DNA of 64,000 nt from NCBI GenBank assembly GCA_029215795.1, contig JARDYH010000001.1, positions 10,652,001 to 10,716,000 of the forward strand, in the 5' to 3' direction. Made by a program: the position numbers and the translations under genes. Source of the stretch: Anniella stebbinsi (Eukaryota > Chordata > Lepidosauria > Squamata > Anniellidae). The notes beneath the pieces are model-generated. The model did not search any database and was not told the origin of the DNA. It worked only from the letters and a program-made list of their open reading frames with translations. Shown here in pieces: positions 55,253 through 64,000 of the stretch; position 1 is the first letter of the stretch; each line of letters begins with the position of its first letter.

Positions 55253-55344
55253 ATTTCCCGTTGAACTATGTTTGTGCTGATAGGGTTGCCATCTCTTTTC
55301 TCTTGCAAGTTTCTCATCTTTAACAGATACGTTGTGGTCTTTTC

Positions 55345-55349
<5 letters not shown>

Positions 55350-55383
<34 letters not shown>

Positions 55384-55389
55384 TATATG
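55350..55389. repeat. (ta)n microsatellite
   Basis: (at)n with an acac interruption. Confidence 0.95.
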
Positions 55390-55399
55390 AGAGAGAAAG

Positions 55400-56647
55400 G
55401 ACTTGAGATTTTTTAAAAAAATGTGGATGCAGGAAAAAGTAAAACTGTCAGGTTGGCGATCCGTATCTGGTACTATGAACTTTGTCACTTGGTAGTTATG
55501 ATAAGAATGGAAACTTTTAAAACTAGTCTCTGAGCTTCCTCCCCCCTCCTTCTCCTTCTCCCTCCCCATCCCTTTTTCCTTGCGTGTTATGTTTTTGAGA
55601 TTGTAAAAGGGACTGTCATACTACTGAAATCTGTAATCTGCTCTGGGACTTCTTGGCTAAAGAGCAGGAAAAAAATGCTATGAAGAGAAACCTTCAATAA
55701 CCAAGTGCTTCAAGGACAAACAAAATATATATTGGTAATTTCACTAGGTGGCAACATTGCATTAGGTTTGCATTGCATGCTTAGCAAAAACAAAACAAAA
55801 CCTTAAGTGTTCCTTTTCAACCACTTTGGAAATTGAAAGAAATTTTCCACTTGAAAAACAACACAAAAAGAGAGAATAATTAAAAAATGATAGGAAAAGA
55901 AAACAATGGTAGTATTGTCCAAGAACTCAGGTTTACATTTGTGATGATGTGAAATAATTACTCCCGCTACCCTATTATACTGGTATGTGGAAATGGTTGA
56001 ATAGTTAATCGGGATGGGAGAGAAATTAATTTGGTTTGCATTTTAATGTGAACTTCCCAAATTTCACTCTTTCAAACCAATATCTGAACCAAAACTCAGT
56101 TATCATTTGAAATTCTCGCTTCTCCAAATTTTGCAATGTTCTCAATTTTTTTAAAAAACCAAGTGTACAAATAGGCACGCATTAGTGCACACAAAATGTT
56201 TAACTTAGTAAAAAGAGCATTCAAGATGGATTATATTAGGAAGATTGCTAGGGGAAAAATGAGGTACGCTTCTGTACAAAAATATAGGCCGTAGGAGCAA
56301 TGTACACAAATGTGTACACATTTTCATATGGACTTGCAGAGCTTGAGCTTCAAGATTAACTGAACCTAAGATTGGAACAAAATGAGAAACTGAAATGGAT
56401 AAATTGCATCCTTAGCAGGCAATGGGCAGCACATGTACTTTATGAATGCAAAGGCAGAATGGACAAGTTGTTTTTGTCTCATGAAAAAATGCTTGATAGT
56501 TATATGAGTCATGGCGTTTTATGCTATGCTCAATCGGCTGCAGATGTGTCTATAGCCACAATATCACACACATCCAATATTTGAAAATGACCACCATGCA
56601 TTCATTCACAAATGGAATTTGGTGCTTTCCCAAAAACATACCTGGTT
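55400..56647. other. Unassigned AT-rich DNA
   Basis: 56020-56380 resembles the gtgcaaa-type AT-rich repeat family; otherwise nothing recognised. Confidence 0.35.
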
Positions 56648-56786
56648 GGAGCCAGATCTACACCTAGCAGGATATAACACTTTGAAAGTGGTTTGAAAAT
56701 GGTATATGGAATGTGTCCTGGGCCCCAACAGTTGTCAATACCATCATAAACCATTATAAAGCAGGGGGTAGATCCTGCCTGGCAGG
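56648..56786. mobile_element. Palindromic MITE-like repeat, partial copy 8
   Basis: gccagatctacacctagcagg, gtatatggaatgtgtcctgg, then ggtagatcctgcc. Confidence 0.65.
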
Positions 56787-56836
56787 CTATGCCATTGCAT
56801 TATAGTTAGAAAATCAGTCCAAAGATTAGTTTAGGT

Positions 56837-57156
56837 TAGGGTGACCAGATACAATCCAGGTCAGGGCTCATGTAACTTTAACAGTTGTAGAGAAAAGGGA
56901 ATTTCAGCCAGGGTGATTTGTGTGCATTTAGTTCCTGGTGAAATTCCCTCTTCATCACAACAGTTAAAGGTGCAGGCACTATACTAGAGTGACCATATAC
57001 AAAAGAAGGCAGGGCCCCTGAAACTTTAACTGTTGTGATGAAGAGGGAATTTCTGCAGGAACTAATTGCATACAAATGACACTGGCTGAAATTCCCTTTT
57101 CTCTACAACTGTTAAAGTGACATGAGCCCTGACCTGGATTTTATCTGGTCACCCTA
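56837..57156 (+). mobile_element. 320-bp palindromic hAT MITE, copy 7
   Basis: Starts tagggtgacc, ends ggtcacccta. The perfect 8-bp duplication gtttaggt lies at 56829-56836 and 57157-57164. Confidence 0.94.
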
Positions 57157-57359
57157 GTTTAGGTGTCCTAAATTCACATATGAACCATAAAAGAAACAAA
57201 CCACCACAACCAAAAAGAGGGCCTCTGGCTTCCATGGGCAGAGCCGCTCAAATCCTAGAGAAGAGTCGAGATAAAAGAGGTAGAAGATGTAGAGGCCTAG
57301 GAAAGGAGGAATCAGGAACCCAAGAAAACAGCAGGTCAGGATCAACCCTACTCCTTCAT

Positions 57360-57443
57360 AATGGTAGTGACAACTGTTGGGGCCCAGGACACACTCCATA
57401 GACAGTTTCAAAGTGTCATGTCCTGCTTGGTGTAGATCTGCCC
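57360..57443. mobile_element. Palindromic MITE-like repeat, partial copy 9
   Basis: gacaactgttggggcccagg, then aaagtgtcatgtcctgcttggtgtagatctgcc; right half only. Confidence 0.6.
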
Positions 57444-57599
57444 TGGATAATGGAGATGGGAAAGATAGGAAAAGCTAGTTGCAAGAAATGGCCCAGAAGG
57501 AATAAGGCAGTCAAAGCAATGTAGTCAGGATTGGTGTCAAAGGTAGGCATGTTTGGGCACTGGTTGAGGGTCCACACCCCAGAAGGGTCCCACCGATAA

Positions 57600-57850
57600 G
57601 AGCCCCCTGGATGTGTGCCTACTCTTCATCACTGCAACCTGAATGTGCACCTGCCTCTCGCTCTGACCCAGATAATGGTGGTGGTGAGAAGGAAGACCAG
57701 TAGATGCCACTGCCTGCTTGCTCACTGGCTCTCTACCTGCCAAGCAACCAAGAGGTAGCAATGATGAGAAAGAGGATGTGGATGAACAGCAGCTGGTGAT
57801 GATGGTGGAGAGAAGATAGACTTGCTCAGGGGTGGGTGAGTGAAGGCCTT
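57600..57850 (+). repeat. Dispersed repeat F
   Basis: ccagtagatgccactgcctgc ... gcaatgatgagaaagaggatg ... cagctggtgatgatggtgg; parallels 7546-7680. Confidence 0.5.
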
Positions 57851-58059
57851 TGGTGTCTGGCCCAAGGACCTTCAAAAACCTGGAGCTGTCACTGGGTGTG
57901 TTGGTTGTGTAGGCTTTCCCAACATGGTAACCTCCAAGTGTTTTGGACTGTATCTCCCATCAGATTTAGATAGTATGGCCATTGATCAGGAAACATAGAA
58001 GCTTTAGTCCCATGTGATGGGAGGCTTTGTTAAAGTATCATAATAGGACCGAGAAGACT

Positions 58060-58739
58060 AGGGATTAGGGATGCTTGAGGAATATGATCTTTGCAAATTC
58101 GGATGTGAACAAATCTGATCCACACCTCTTGAAGTAATGTCAGAATTAGTACACAGCTATCCATTGAATTTCACACTTCCCTGAATTTTGTGACACAGTT
58201 TGTGACTCACTCTGCCTCCCTAACAAAATGCATTAAAAATGCCTGTTTCAACCTCAAATACATTTAGAAATGTGTATTTTTGAGAGACGACACGTTTATA
58301 AATGCACATTTTGACACAGTTCTTTGCTGGGGTGGAAAACCCTGTGTTAAAATATATTTAAAATGCATGTTTTGACCTCAAATACATTTATAAATGTGTA
58401 TTTTGAGAGACAGCACATTTATATGCATCTTCCGGGACAAAATATCTTCGAAGACAGCATATAAACATACACATCTATGACAGTTTTGTGCAGTTATTTT
58501 TAAAAATGACAACAACGTTCAATTTAATGCTAGGGATGTCTGTCATTTGGAAATCCAGCCTTTTTGGGGCTAGACAGATTTTCCCCAGGTTTTCCCTGAA
58601 CTGATTGTTTATGGCTTTTTGGGGGGTGGAGGGACAGAATTTGTACAAATAGAGAGTTGTACAAATTGTGGCCAGAATGTGCACAAAATGTGCAAATTGC
58701 AGCTGTAATTTGTGTAAATTGAAGAAAAAATATTTGTAA
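58060..58739. repeat. AT-rich repeat with internal ~125-bp tandem
   Basis: The block cctcaaatacatttanaaatgtgtatttt-gagaga occurs at about 58249 and 58376, each preceded by a aaaatgc-tgtt block and followed by acacgttta/acatttata. The remainder is rich in gtgcaaatt motifs, as are 7800-7967, 26890-27130, 50150-50260 and 56020-56380. Confidence 0.55.
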
Positions 58740-58933
58740 AATATTATTTATTTATTTATTGCATTTCTATACTGCCCAATAGCCGAAGCTCTCTGGGCAG
58801 CTGACAAAAATTGAAACCATGCAAACCATTCAAAAATATAAAACAAACAAGAGTATAAAAATATAATATAAAATACAGTATAAAAGCACCACCATGATAA
58901 AACCGAACAGTCATGCAGAAATGAATACAGATT
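58740..58933 (-). mobile_element. L2-type LINE tail, outer layer of a nest (part 1)
   Basis: Begins with (tatt)n gcatttctatactgcccaatagccgaagctc, the reverse of the L2 tail seen at 32240-32300, followed by a non-coding A-rich tail. It resumes at about 60242, where the minus strand reads VAPGLWNELPREACLAP. Confidence 0.65.
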
Positions 58934-59362
58934 TAAAATACAAATTTACCTTTAAAGCCCTACATGGTTTTGGGTCCAGGTTACCTGCGGGATCGCCTTC
59001 TCCCATACAATCCGCCCCGCACGCTCAGGTCCTCTGGGAAGAACTTACTGCAATCGGCCAAGACTAGGCTGACAACCGTTACCCAGAGGACCTTCTCTTC
59101 TGCCGCTCCCAGACTGTGGAATGACCTGCCGGAGGAGACTCGTCAACTTAACAGTCTTTTAGAATTTAAGAAAGCCAAAAAGACTGTTCTCTTCCGGCAG
59201 GCATATCCAGTGGAATTTTAGAATGTTTTAAGGATGATTTTAGGATGTTTTAGGATTTTTATGCAGTTTTAATAATATGTGTCATGTTTTAATCAGTTTT
59301 ATGTATTTTATCATGTTGTTGTTCCCCGCCTCGATCCAGACGGAGAGGCGGGTAAGAAATAA

Positions 59363-59397
<35 letters not shown>
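58934..59397 (+). mobile_element. L2/CR1-group LINE 3' end with (att)n tail
   Basis: Encodes (58964-59221) LGPGYLRDRLLPYNPPRTLRS, RTFSSAAPRLWNDLPEETRQ and KKTVLFRQAYP, a clear LINE C-terminus, then a hairpin ccgcctcgatccagacggagaggcgg and taagaaataaa(att)n. It is inserted in the opposite orientation within the L2 tail around it. Confidence 0.75.
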
Positions 59398-59398
<1 letters not shown>

Positions 59399-59417
59399 TA
59401 AACAGCAAGGTTAAAAA

Positions 59418-60233
59418 TAGGGATGTGCACTGGATCGGACCCGATCCACGATCCGAGTCCGGTCCAGTGGGAAATCGGATAAATTATCCGATTTCCGATC
59501 CCGCAGCTGGATCGGCCGATCCAATCCGAACCGGTCCGAAAAAGCTCCGAACCGGTTCGGCGGATCGGCGGATCGGCGGGCGCCCACTGGCGCCCACCGC
59601 CGCTTCCATTGGCGGGCGCCAGCGGGCGCCCGCCGATGAAAGTGGACAGCGGGGGGGGAGGAGGGGGGCACTTACCTTCTCGGCCCGGTGGCTCCCGTCC
59701 GGCGCCGGCGCCTACTACTACTAGCAGGCTCCACGGCCTGCTCTAGGGTGGCGCGCCGGGTGATGTCATCACCCGGCGCGCTACTCTAGAGCAGGCCGCG
59801 GAGTCCGCTGGTAGTAGCCGCCGGCGCCGGACGGGCCGAGAAGGTAAGTAGTGGCGGGGAAGGGGGCTTACCCCCCCCCGGAGCCGTCCGCTTCTATCCG
59901 CTGGCGCCCGCGGGCGCCAGCGGATGGAAGCGGGCGGCCCCAGGGGGGGTAGGGAGCGCGGGGGAGGGGGTTTACCTGCCGGGGCCCCGGGGGGGGGAGG
60001 GAGTTAGGCCCCCCCTTACCCACCCGCCGCCATTTTTTCCTCATAGACTTGCATTGCAATGCAAGTCTATGGGGAAAAAAATGGCGGCCGATCCAAAAAT
60101 GTACGATTTTTGGGTCGGGATCGGACTCGATCCGGTCCGGGGGGCCTCCGATTTTGTCCGAACCGGTCCGGGACAAAATTGGAGGTCCCGATCCGGGTCC
60201 CGATCCGATCCGGGGGGTCCGTGCACACCCCTA
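59418..60233 (+). mobile_element. GC-rich hAT-like non-autonomous element, short form
   Basis: 816 bp, same termini and nearly identical sequence to 7976-9061, with one hairpin core (gggtgatgtcatcaccc at about 59757). Perfect 8-bp duplication gttaaaaa (59410-59417 and 60234-60241). Confidence 0.93.
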
Positions 60234-60241
60234 GTTAAAAA

Positions 60242-60410
60242 TGAAACTGATGAACTGTTCAAACACTGAGAAAATAAAAAGGTCTTCACCTCGCATCTAA
60301 AATAGTATAATGTAGGTGCCAGGCAAGCCTCTCTAGGGAGCTCATTCCACAGCCCGGGTGCCACAGCAGAGAAGGCCCTCCTCCTGGTAGCTACCTGGTG
60401 TTATATTTGC
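60242..60410 (-). mobile_element. L2-type LINE tail, outer layer of a nest (part 2)
   Basis: Minus-strand coding remnant RRAFSAVAPGLWNELPREACLAPTLYYF, contiguous in logic with 58740-58933 once the inner LINE and the GC-rich hAT are removed. Confidence 0.6.
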
Positions 60411-61873
60411 ATCCTACCTTTTCCTCAATACTGGGACTCACTAACCGAGTTGATTTGCTGCAGGCCAGTTAGTGGAAAACAGAACAAAGTCCAGGGGTCT
60501 AGCTATCAAAAGCTCCTCAAGTTCCTCCAACCCAAACGGATTCCTCTGACATCCCTAGTTAATGCAAAAATTGGATGGAATATATTATGAGTGAACTCAT
60601 GGAAAAATGATGACTCCACTCAGCCATAAAGCTCATGGGGGGACCTTGGGCCACCAACTCCATCTCCGCCTAGATGTCCTGAACGTGAGGCCTTGCTTAT
60701 CTCTGACACTAACCTACCTCATAGGGTTGTTTTGAAGATATATTGGGGAGGGGCGTACCATGAATTATGTTTTGACCTCCATACAGGAAATGGAGGAAGG
60801 ATATAAATGTAGTTAACAAAAAAGTAAATACATAAATCGAGGAGGTCCAGAAGGAGGAATCTTCAGGAGAAGAAAACTGGGAGAGAAAGTCGGCCAAGAG
60901 GAGAAGCGGACATGACCTAAAATCAAGAGACAAGTCAGGCTGAAGTTCACAGCTTGATTCAAAATAACCAGACAAGGGTTTGGCTGCAGGCATCAACTTT
61001 ATTACCTGTTGTAATCTGGCAGGGGCTGTATCCCACCTTCTGCATGTATTCAATAAATATTTTCTCTATTATGTGGACTTCTTTGAGTGCCATCTCATTA
61101 CCTGAATGTCTTTCTTTTTCTCTTCCACCTCATTCATTAGAGCTTGAATAAATGAGTCTTCTGCAATGGGGGAAAAAAAATCTGCTTCGCTATTCGGAGG
61201 ATTCTTAGAGAAACAAATAGTACCATCCAGAGCTCAAGTGCTTTGGGTGGGTGGGGAGAAACGAGGGGAAGGCCTCAATTGCCATGTGAAGTGCGCAAAG
61301 CCACAGATCCTTGAAATCAACGCAATTAAAATGTACGTAGACAGAGAATCAATACGAACCACTCAGTCTGATAATGTCAGGGTTGCTATTGATAAAAAGG
61401 GAGAGAAATGGTTGTCTTCAAAGAAAAAGAAACAATACGGGAAGACTGATTTCTGTAGCGCTCCATCATTGTATGAGGTATTCTAAGTAGGAGTGTCACT
61501 TCATACATCAGTCTGAAATTAAAAGAGGAACGGTAAGCAGAAGCAGGTCAACACATACTTGCTAGGAAATGTCTCTATTGACCGAATCCAGTGTTTCAAT
61601 AAAACTCATCCATTGGTTTAAGTTTTATGGCTGGCTTTTTTCTTTTTTTTTCTTTTACAAAGTTGTAAGAGGCCCTGCCACATCTGTCATTAACCTTATC
61701 ACAGGATGGAACAAGAATATTTGCTCCAGGTAGTGAAGAGAAAACGTACTATGCTTTCAACAATCAATCACGGATTTGGAATGTGAAAATGAACTTCAGT
61801 CGGTATTGGTGAGTAGATAGGAAGGGCATGCATTGTTGCTGCATTGCTGCACGTGAGCACATGCACAGGGCCA
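60411..61873. other. Unassigned
   Basis: No gene or bounded repeat. 61050-61640 appears free of known repeats. Confidence 0.35.
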
Positions 61874-61990
61874 GGGCCAGCTATAGCTCAGTGGTAGAAT
61901 ACAGGCATTGCACACAGAAGGTCCTGGATTCAAGTCCCTGGCATTTCCGGTTAAAAGGATTCTGGGTATCAAGGCTGGGAAAGCAACAAC
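61874..61990 (+). mobile_element. tRNA-Ala-like SINE head
   Basis: gccagctatagctcagtggt is box A, ggtcctggattcaagtccc is box B, with a cattgcac anticodon-arm region in a tRNA-sized frame ending ctggca. It continues as a SINE body (ttaaaaggattctgggta, aaggctgggaaag). A functional tRNA is unlikely because the stems are imperfect and the 3' side continues into SINE sequence. Confidence 0.65.
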
Positions 61991-62619
61991 AGTCTTCTAA
62001 ATCTGCACACAGCTGCCCCATGTGGTGAGCCACAAAACTGCAGGTGGCAGCTTCTCAGGGAAGTACTTTTAGGCCCTGAGCTGTTAGGCCTGACTTTCTG
62101 ACACACTTTGGCAACCCAGCACAGGGTGCAAACAACAGTGAAATTCTTCATTGCAGCAGATTGGGTTACACAGACCAGTTTTCCAGAGCTCACGGCAAAG
62201 CTTACAGAGTTTATAGACCCCTAATAAATCAGAGAGCCTAAGATGAGGCTATTGGCATGTTGCTTTGTTCAAGAGAAAGTTCCAAGCTAGAATCTGCGCA
62301 GAATCACACTTGGAGTTCAAGTCCAGCAATAGTTTCCATGGCAGAGTCTTAATGACAAGAGTTCAAGATTAATGAAAAGTCGAGACAAGAAAGTATTCTG
62401 GGCAATTAAGATGTTGTTACCAGCAAAGGCTCTTCAGCCCTTGTACTGTCTTAGATACAGGGGAAGGGCTGCAAAAGCTTCCCTTCTGATGATCTATCCT
62501 GACAGGGGAATCTGGCCCATAAGTGAGTACTACGTCTATGAGGGTAGCTCTATTTTGCCCTTTTCAGATGACTCCATTACTTGGGAGATAATCTGGAGCC
62601 CCCCTCCCCTGTGGAATAA

Positions 62620-62656
62620 TCCTCCTCCTCCTCCTCCTCCTCCTCCTCCTCCTCCA
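62620..62656. repeat. (cct)n microsatellite
   Basis: About 12 cct units; gives poly-Pro or poly-Glu frames that are not genes. Confidence 0.95.
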
Positions 62657-64000
62657 TTCTTACAATCCCAGGCTGTAATTCCAAGGACTTGCTCAAAGCC
62701 AAATCTTGTTGCTTTGGCTGATAGGAAGAATCACCCTCCTTCGGCCTGCCATCAGATGGGAAGCTAGGTAGAGCTGAACTCCCAGGTCCATGAGTTTCCC
62801 ATGACTGGACTAGGTTCTCAGTCATCCTGCTCTAACTCTGAATCAGACTTTGGCTTCAAAGCTGTAGCACAGCACCTGGGCTCCCTTTCCTTTTGTGTTG
62901 TGTATTTTAGGCTGTAAGCCTGTCCCTCTTATTTCTGTAAACTGCTCTGGGAGCCTTTTCCCCACCCCCCCTGAAAGGCAGCATACAAATAGTACAAATG
63001 AATGAATGAAAAAGAAAATGACACAGCCCAGCTGTGGAGTCTAGCACACAGGTTTTATTCTAGCGATGAGCAGAATGGAACAATCCTTCCCTGGAAGTGT
63101 TCTGGAATTCCAATCTCCAACCGACTGCTCCACTTTTCTTAAATTTCAGCCAAAATCCAGATTTTTGAGTGTCAAGATGGAATCGTTTCTGCCCATGTAC
63201 TAGTCCCATTTTTTTTAAAAAAATATTTTTTTATAATCCAAAAATTGCAGTTCCACCCTTGCACCCTTTCATATCTGTCTCCGCTGAATTCAATCAGGAA
63301 GCGGAAAGAATCGGTAGCCCTGAAAAATTTGGCTGGCGGCGAACAGCGCTCATCACAGTCCTTCCAGGTAAGAGAGTCTGTAGTGCTTAGTTGCTGCTTA
63401 ATGCCCCTCTACATACATAGTGGGGTGTTTTTTTGGGGGGGAGGGAACTGAAATATTTTAAATATTTCCTTGATTTCAATTGAATTGTCTCACACTTCTG
63501 CTATAAAAAATAACAATGAGAAAAAAAACCATCCTTTTAAAATGAAAGCAATTCCGTTTTCCTGGGGGAAATCAGAAAATATTCCTCTAGGATCTCATCA
63601 AAGCCATGTTGGAAATATGAAGCTACAAAATCCAGAGACAGATCCCAGAAACATCCATAGTTTACAAATTGGCTTGCGACGAAATGTTGCACTGTGTAGT
63701 ATTCCTGTTCACACTGCTTTAGTCAGTCAGCCATGACCTGCACCACAATCCTCCGTTCCATGCCCTCTTTTCCATCCCTCTGTCAATAGTCAGAGAACAT
63801 GCTCAGTCTTCCTTGAGATGTTTGATTCCCCCCTCCATCTCAGGATGTTTTAATGATTTTGTTTGTACTTATACAAGCTTTGGGATCCACCCCCCCATCC
63901 CTGATGATACCCCTCTTGTTCATGGGTGTCGTCGTTTTGGCTGAATAAGTAACAGCACTCATGTCTGAACATGACAAACAGGAGGATGAATTCTTGCCCG
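62657..64000. other. Unassigned
   Basis: 62890-63010 has a LINE/SINE-tail look (gtaaactgctctgggagcc, gcatacaaatag, aatgaatgaatg). The rest is unrecognised. Confidence 0.35.

Noticed and set aside
9451..57156. CRISPR-like or regulatory array
   Set aside because: The repeats are dispersed, palindromic, and each has its own 8-bp target duplication, so they are transposons.
61874..61945. Functional tRNA-Ala gene
   Set aside because: Box A and B are present but stems are imperfect and the sequence continues as a SINE body.
62372..62767. 131-codon ORF with poly-Pro
   Set aside because: Contains the (cct)n microsatellite and no domain; no splice context.
1..64000. LTR retrotransposon or endogenous retrovirus
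   Set aside because: No paired LTRs and no gag, protease, integrase or envelope motif seen; all RT sequences are of LINE type.

Overview
The window looks like non-coding nuclear DNA of a squamate reptile (lizard or snake). I found no host protein-coding gene, tRNA or rRNA gene that I can support. The inference rests on the repeats. A full-length L1 LINE sits beside L2-, CR1- and R4/Dong-type LINE pieces and an I/Vingi-like LINE. There are also tRNA-derived SINEs, many non-autonomous DNA transposons (mainly hAT-like with exact 8-bp target duplications) and abundant microsatellites. L1 + L2 + CR1 + R4 coexistence is known for lizards such as Anolis; the species assignment here is inference.

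Layout. 0-9.9 kb: dispersed repeats, a small 3-bp-TSD MITE (2.19 kb), a SINE with a nested insertion (4.5 kb), an L2-like fragment split by a 509-bp TIR element (6.2-7.1 kb), a GC-rich hAT-like element (8.0-9.1 kb) and the first 320-bp hAT MITE. 9.95-16.0 kb: a complete L1 on the minus strand with 16-bp target duplications, a poly(A) tail, intact ORF1 (330 aa) and ORF2 (1281 aa), and a 5' UTR made of two diverged ~360-bp units. 16-30.9 kb: AT-rich DNA with hAT MITEs, palindromic repeats, microsatellites and a CR1 tail. 30.9-32.3 and 40.2-41.7 kb: two young copies of one L2 family sharing the same premature stop. 33.4-36.1 kb: a 5'-truncated APE-type LINE (I/Vingi-like) with 14-bp target duplications. 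36.7-37.8 kb: a 3-bp-TSD MITE carrying a nested hAT element. 42-47 kb: another hAT MITE, an L2 tail and an R4/Dong-like fragment with a recognisable restriction-like endonuclease. 47-58 kb: mostly unassigned AT-rich DNA, a CR1 3' end at 54.7-55.25 kb and another hAT MITE. 58.7-60.4 kb: a three-layer nest (L2 tail, LINE tail, GC-rich hAT). 60.4-64 kb: unassigned DNA and a tRNA-Ala-like SINE head.

How the parts relate. The only open reading frames with convincing protein homology belong to LINEs. The L1 could supply its own RNP and target-primed reverse transcription machinery. The hAT MITEs encode nothing and must have been moved by a transposase not present here. Several stretches (for example 51.34-51.85 kb, 27.89-28.12 kb and 20.5-20.9 kb) contain no repeat I can recognise and have homeodomain-style TAATTA content. 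They are candidates for conserved non-coding elements, but this cannot be tested without alignments.
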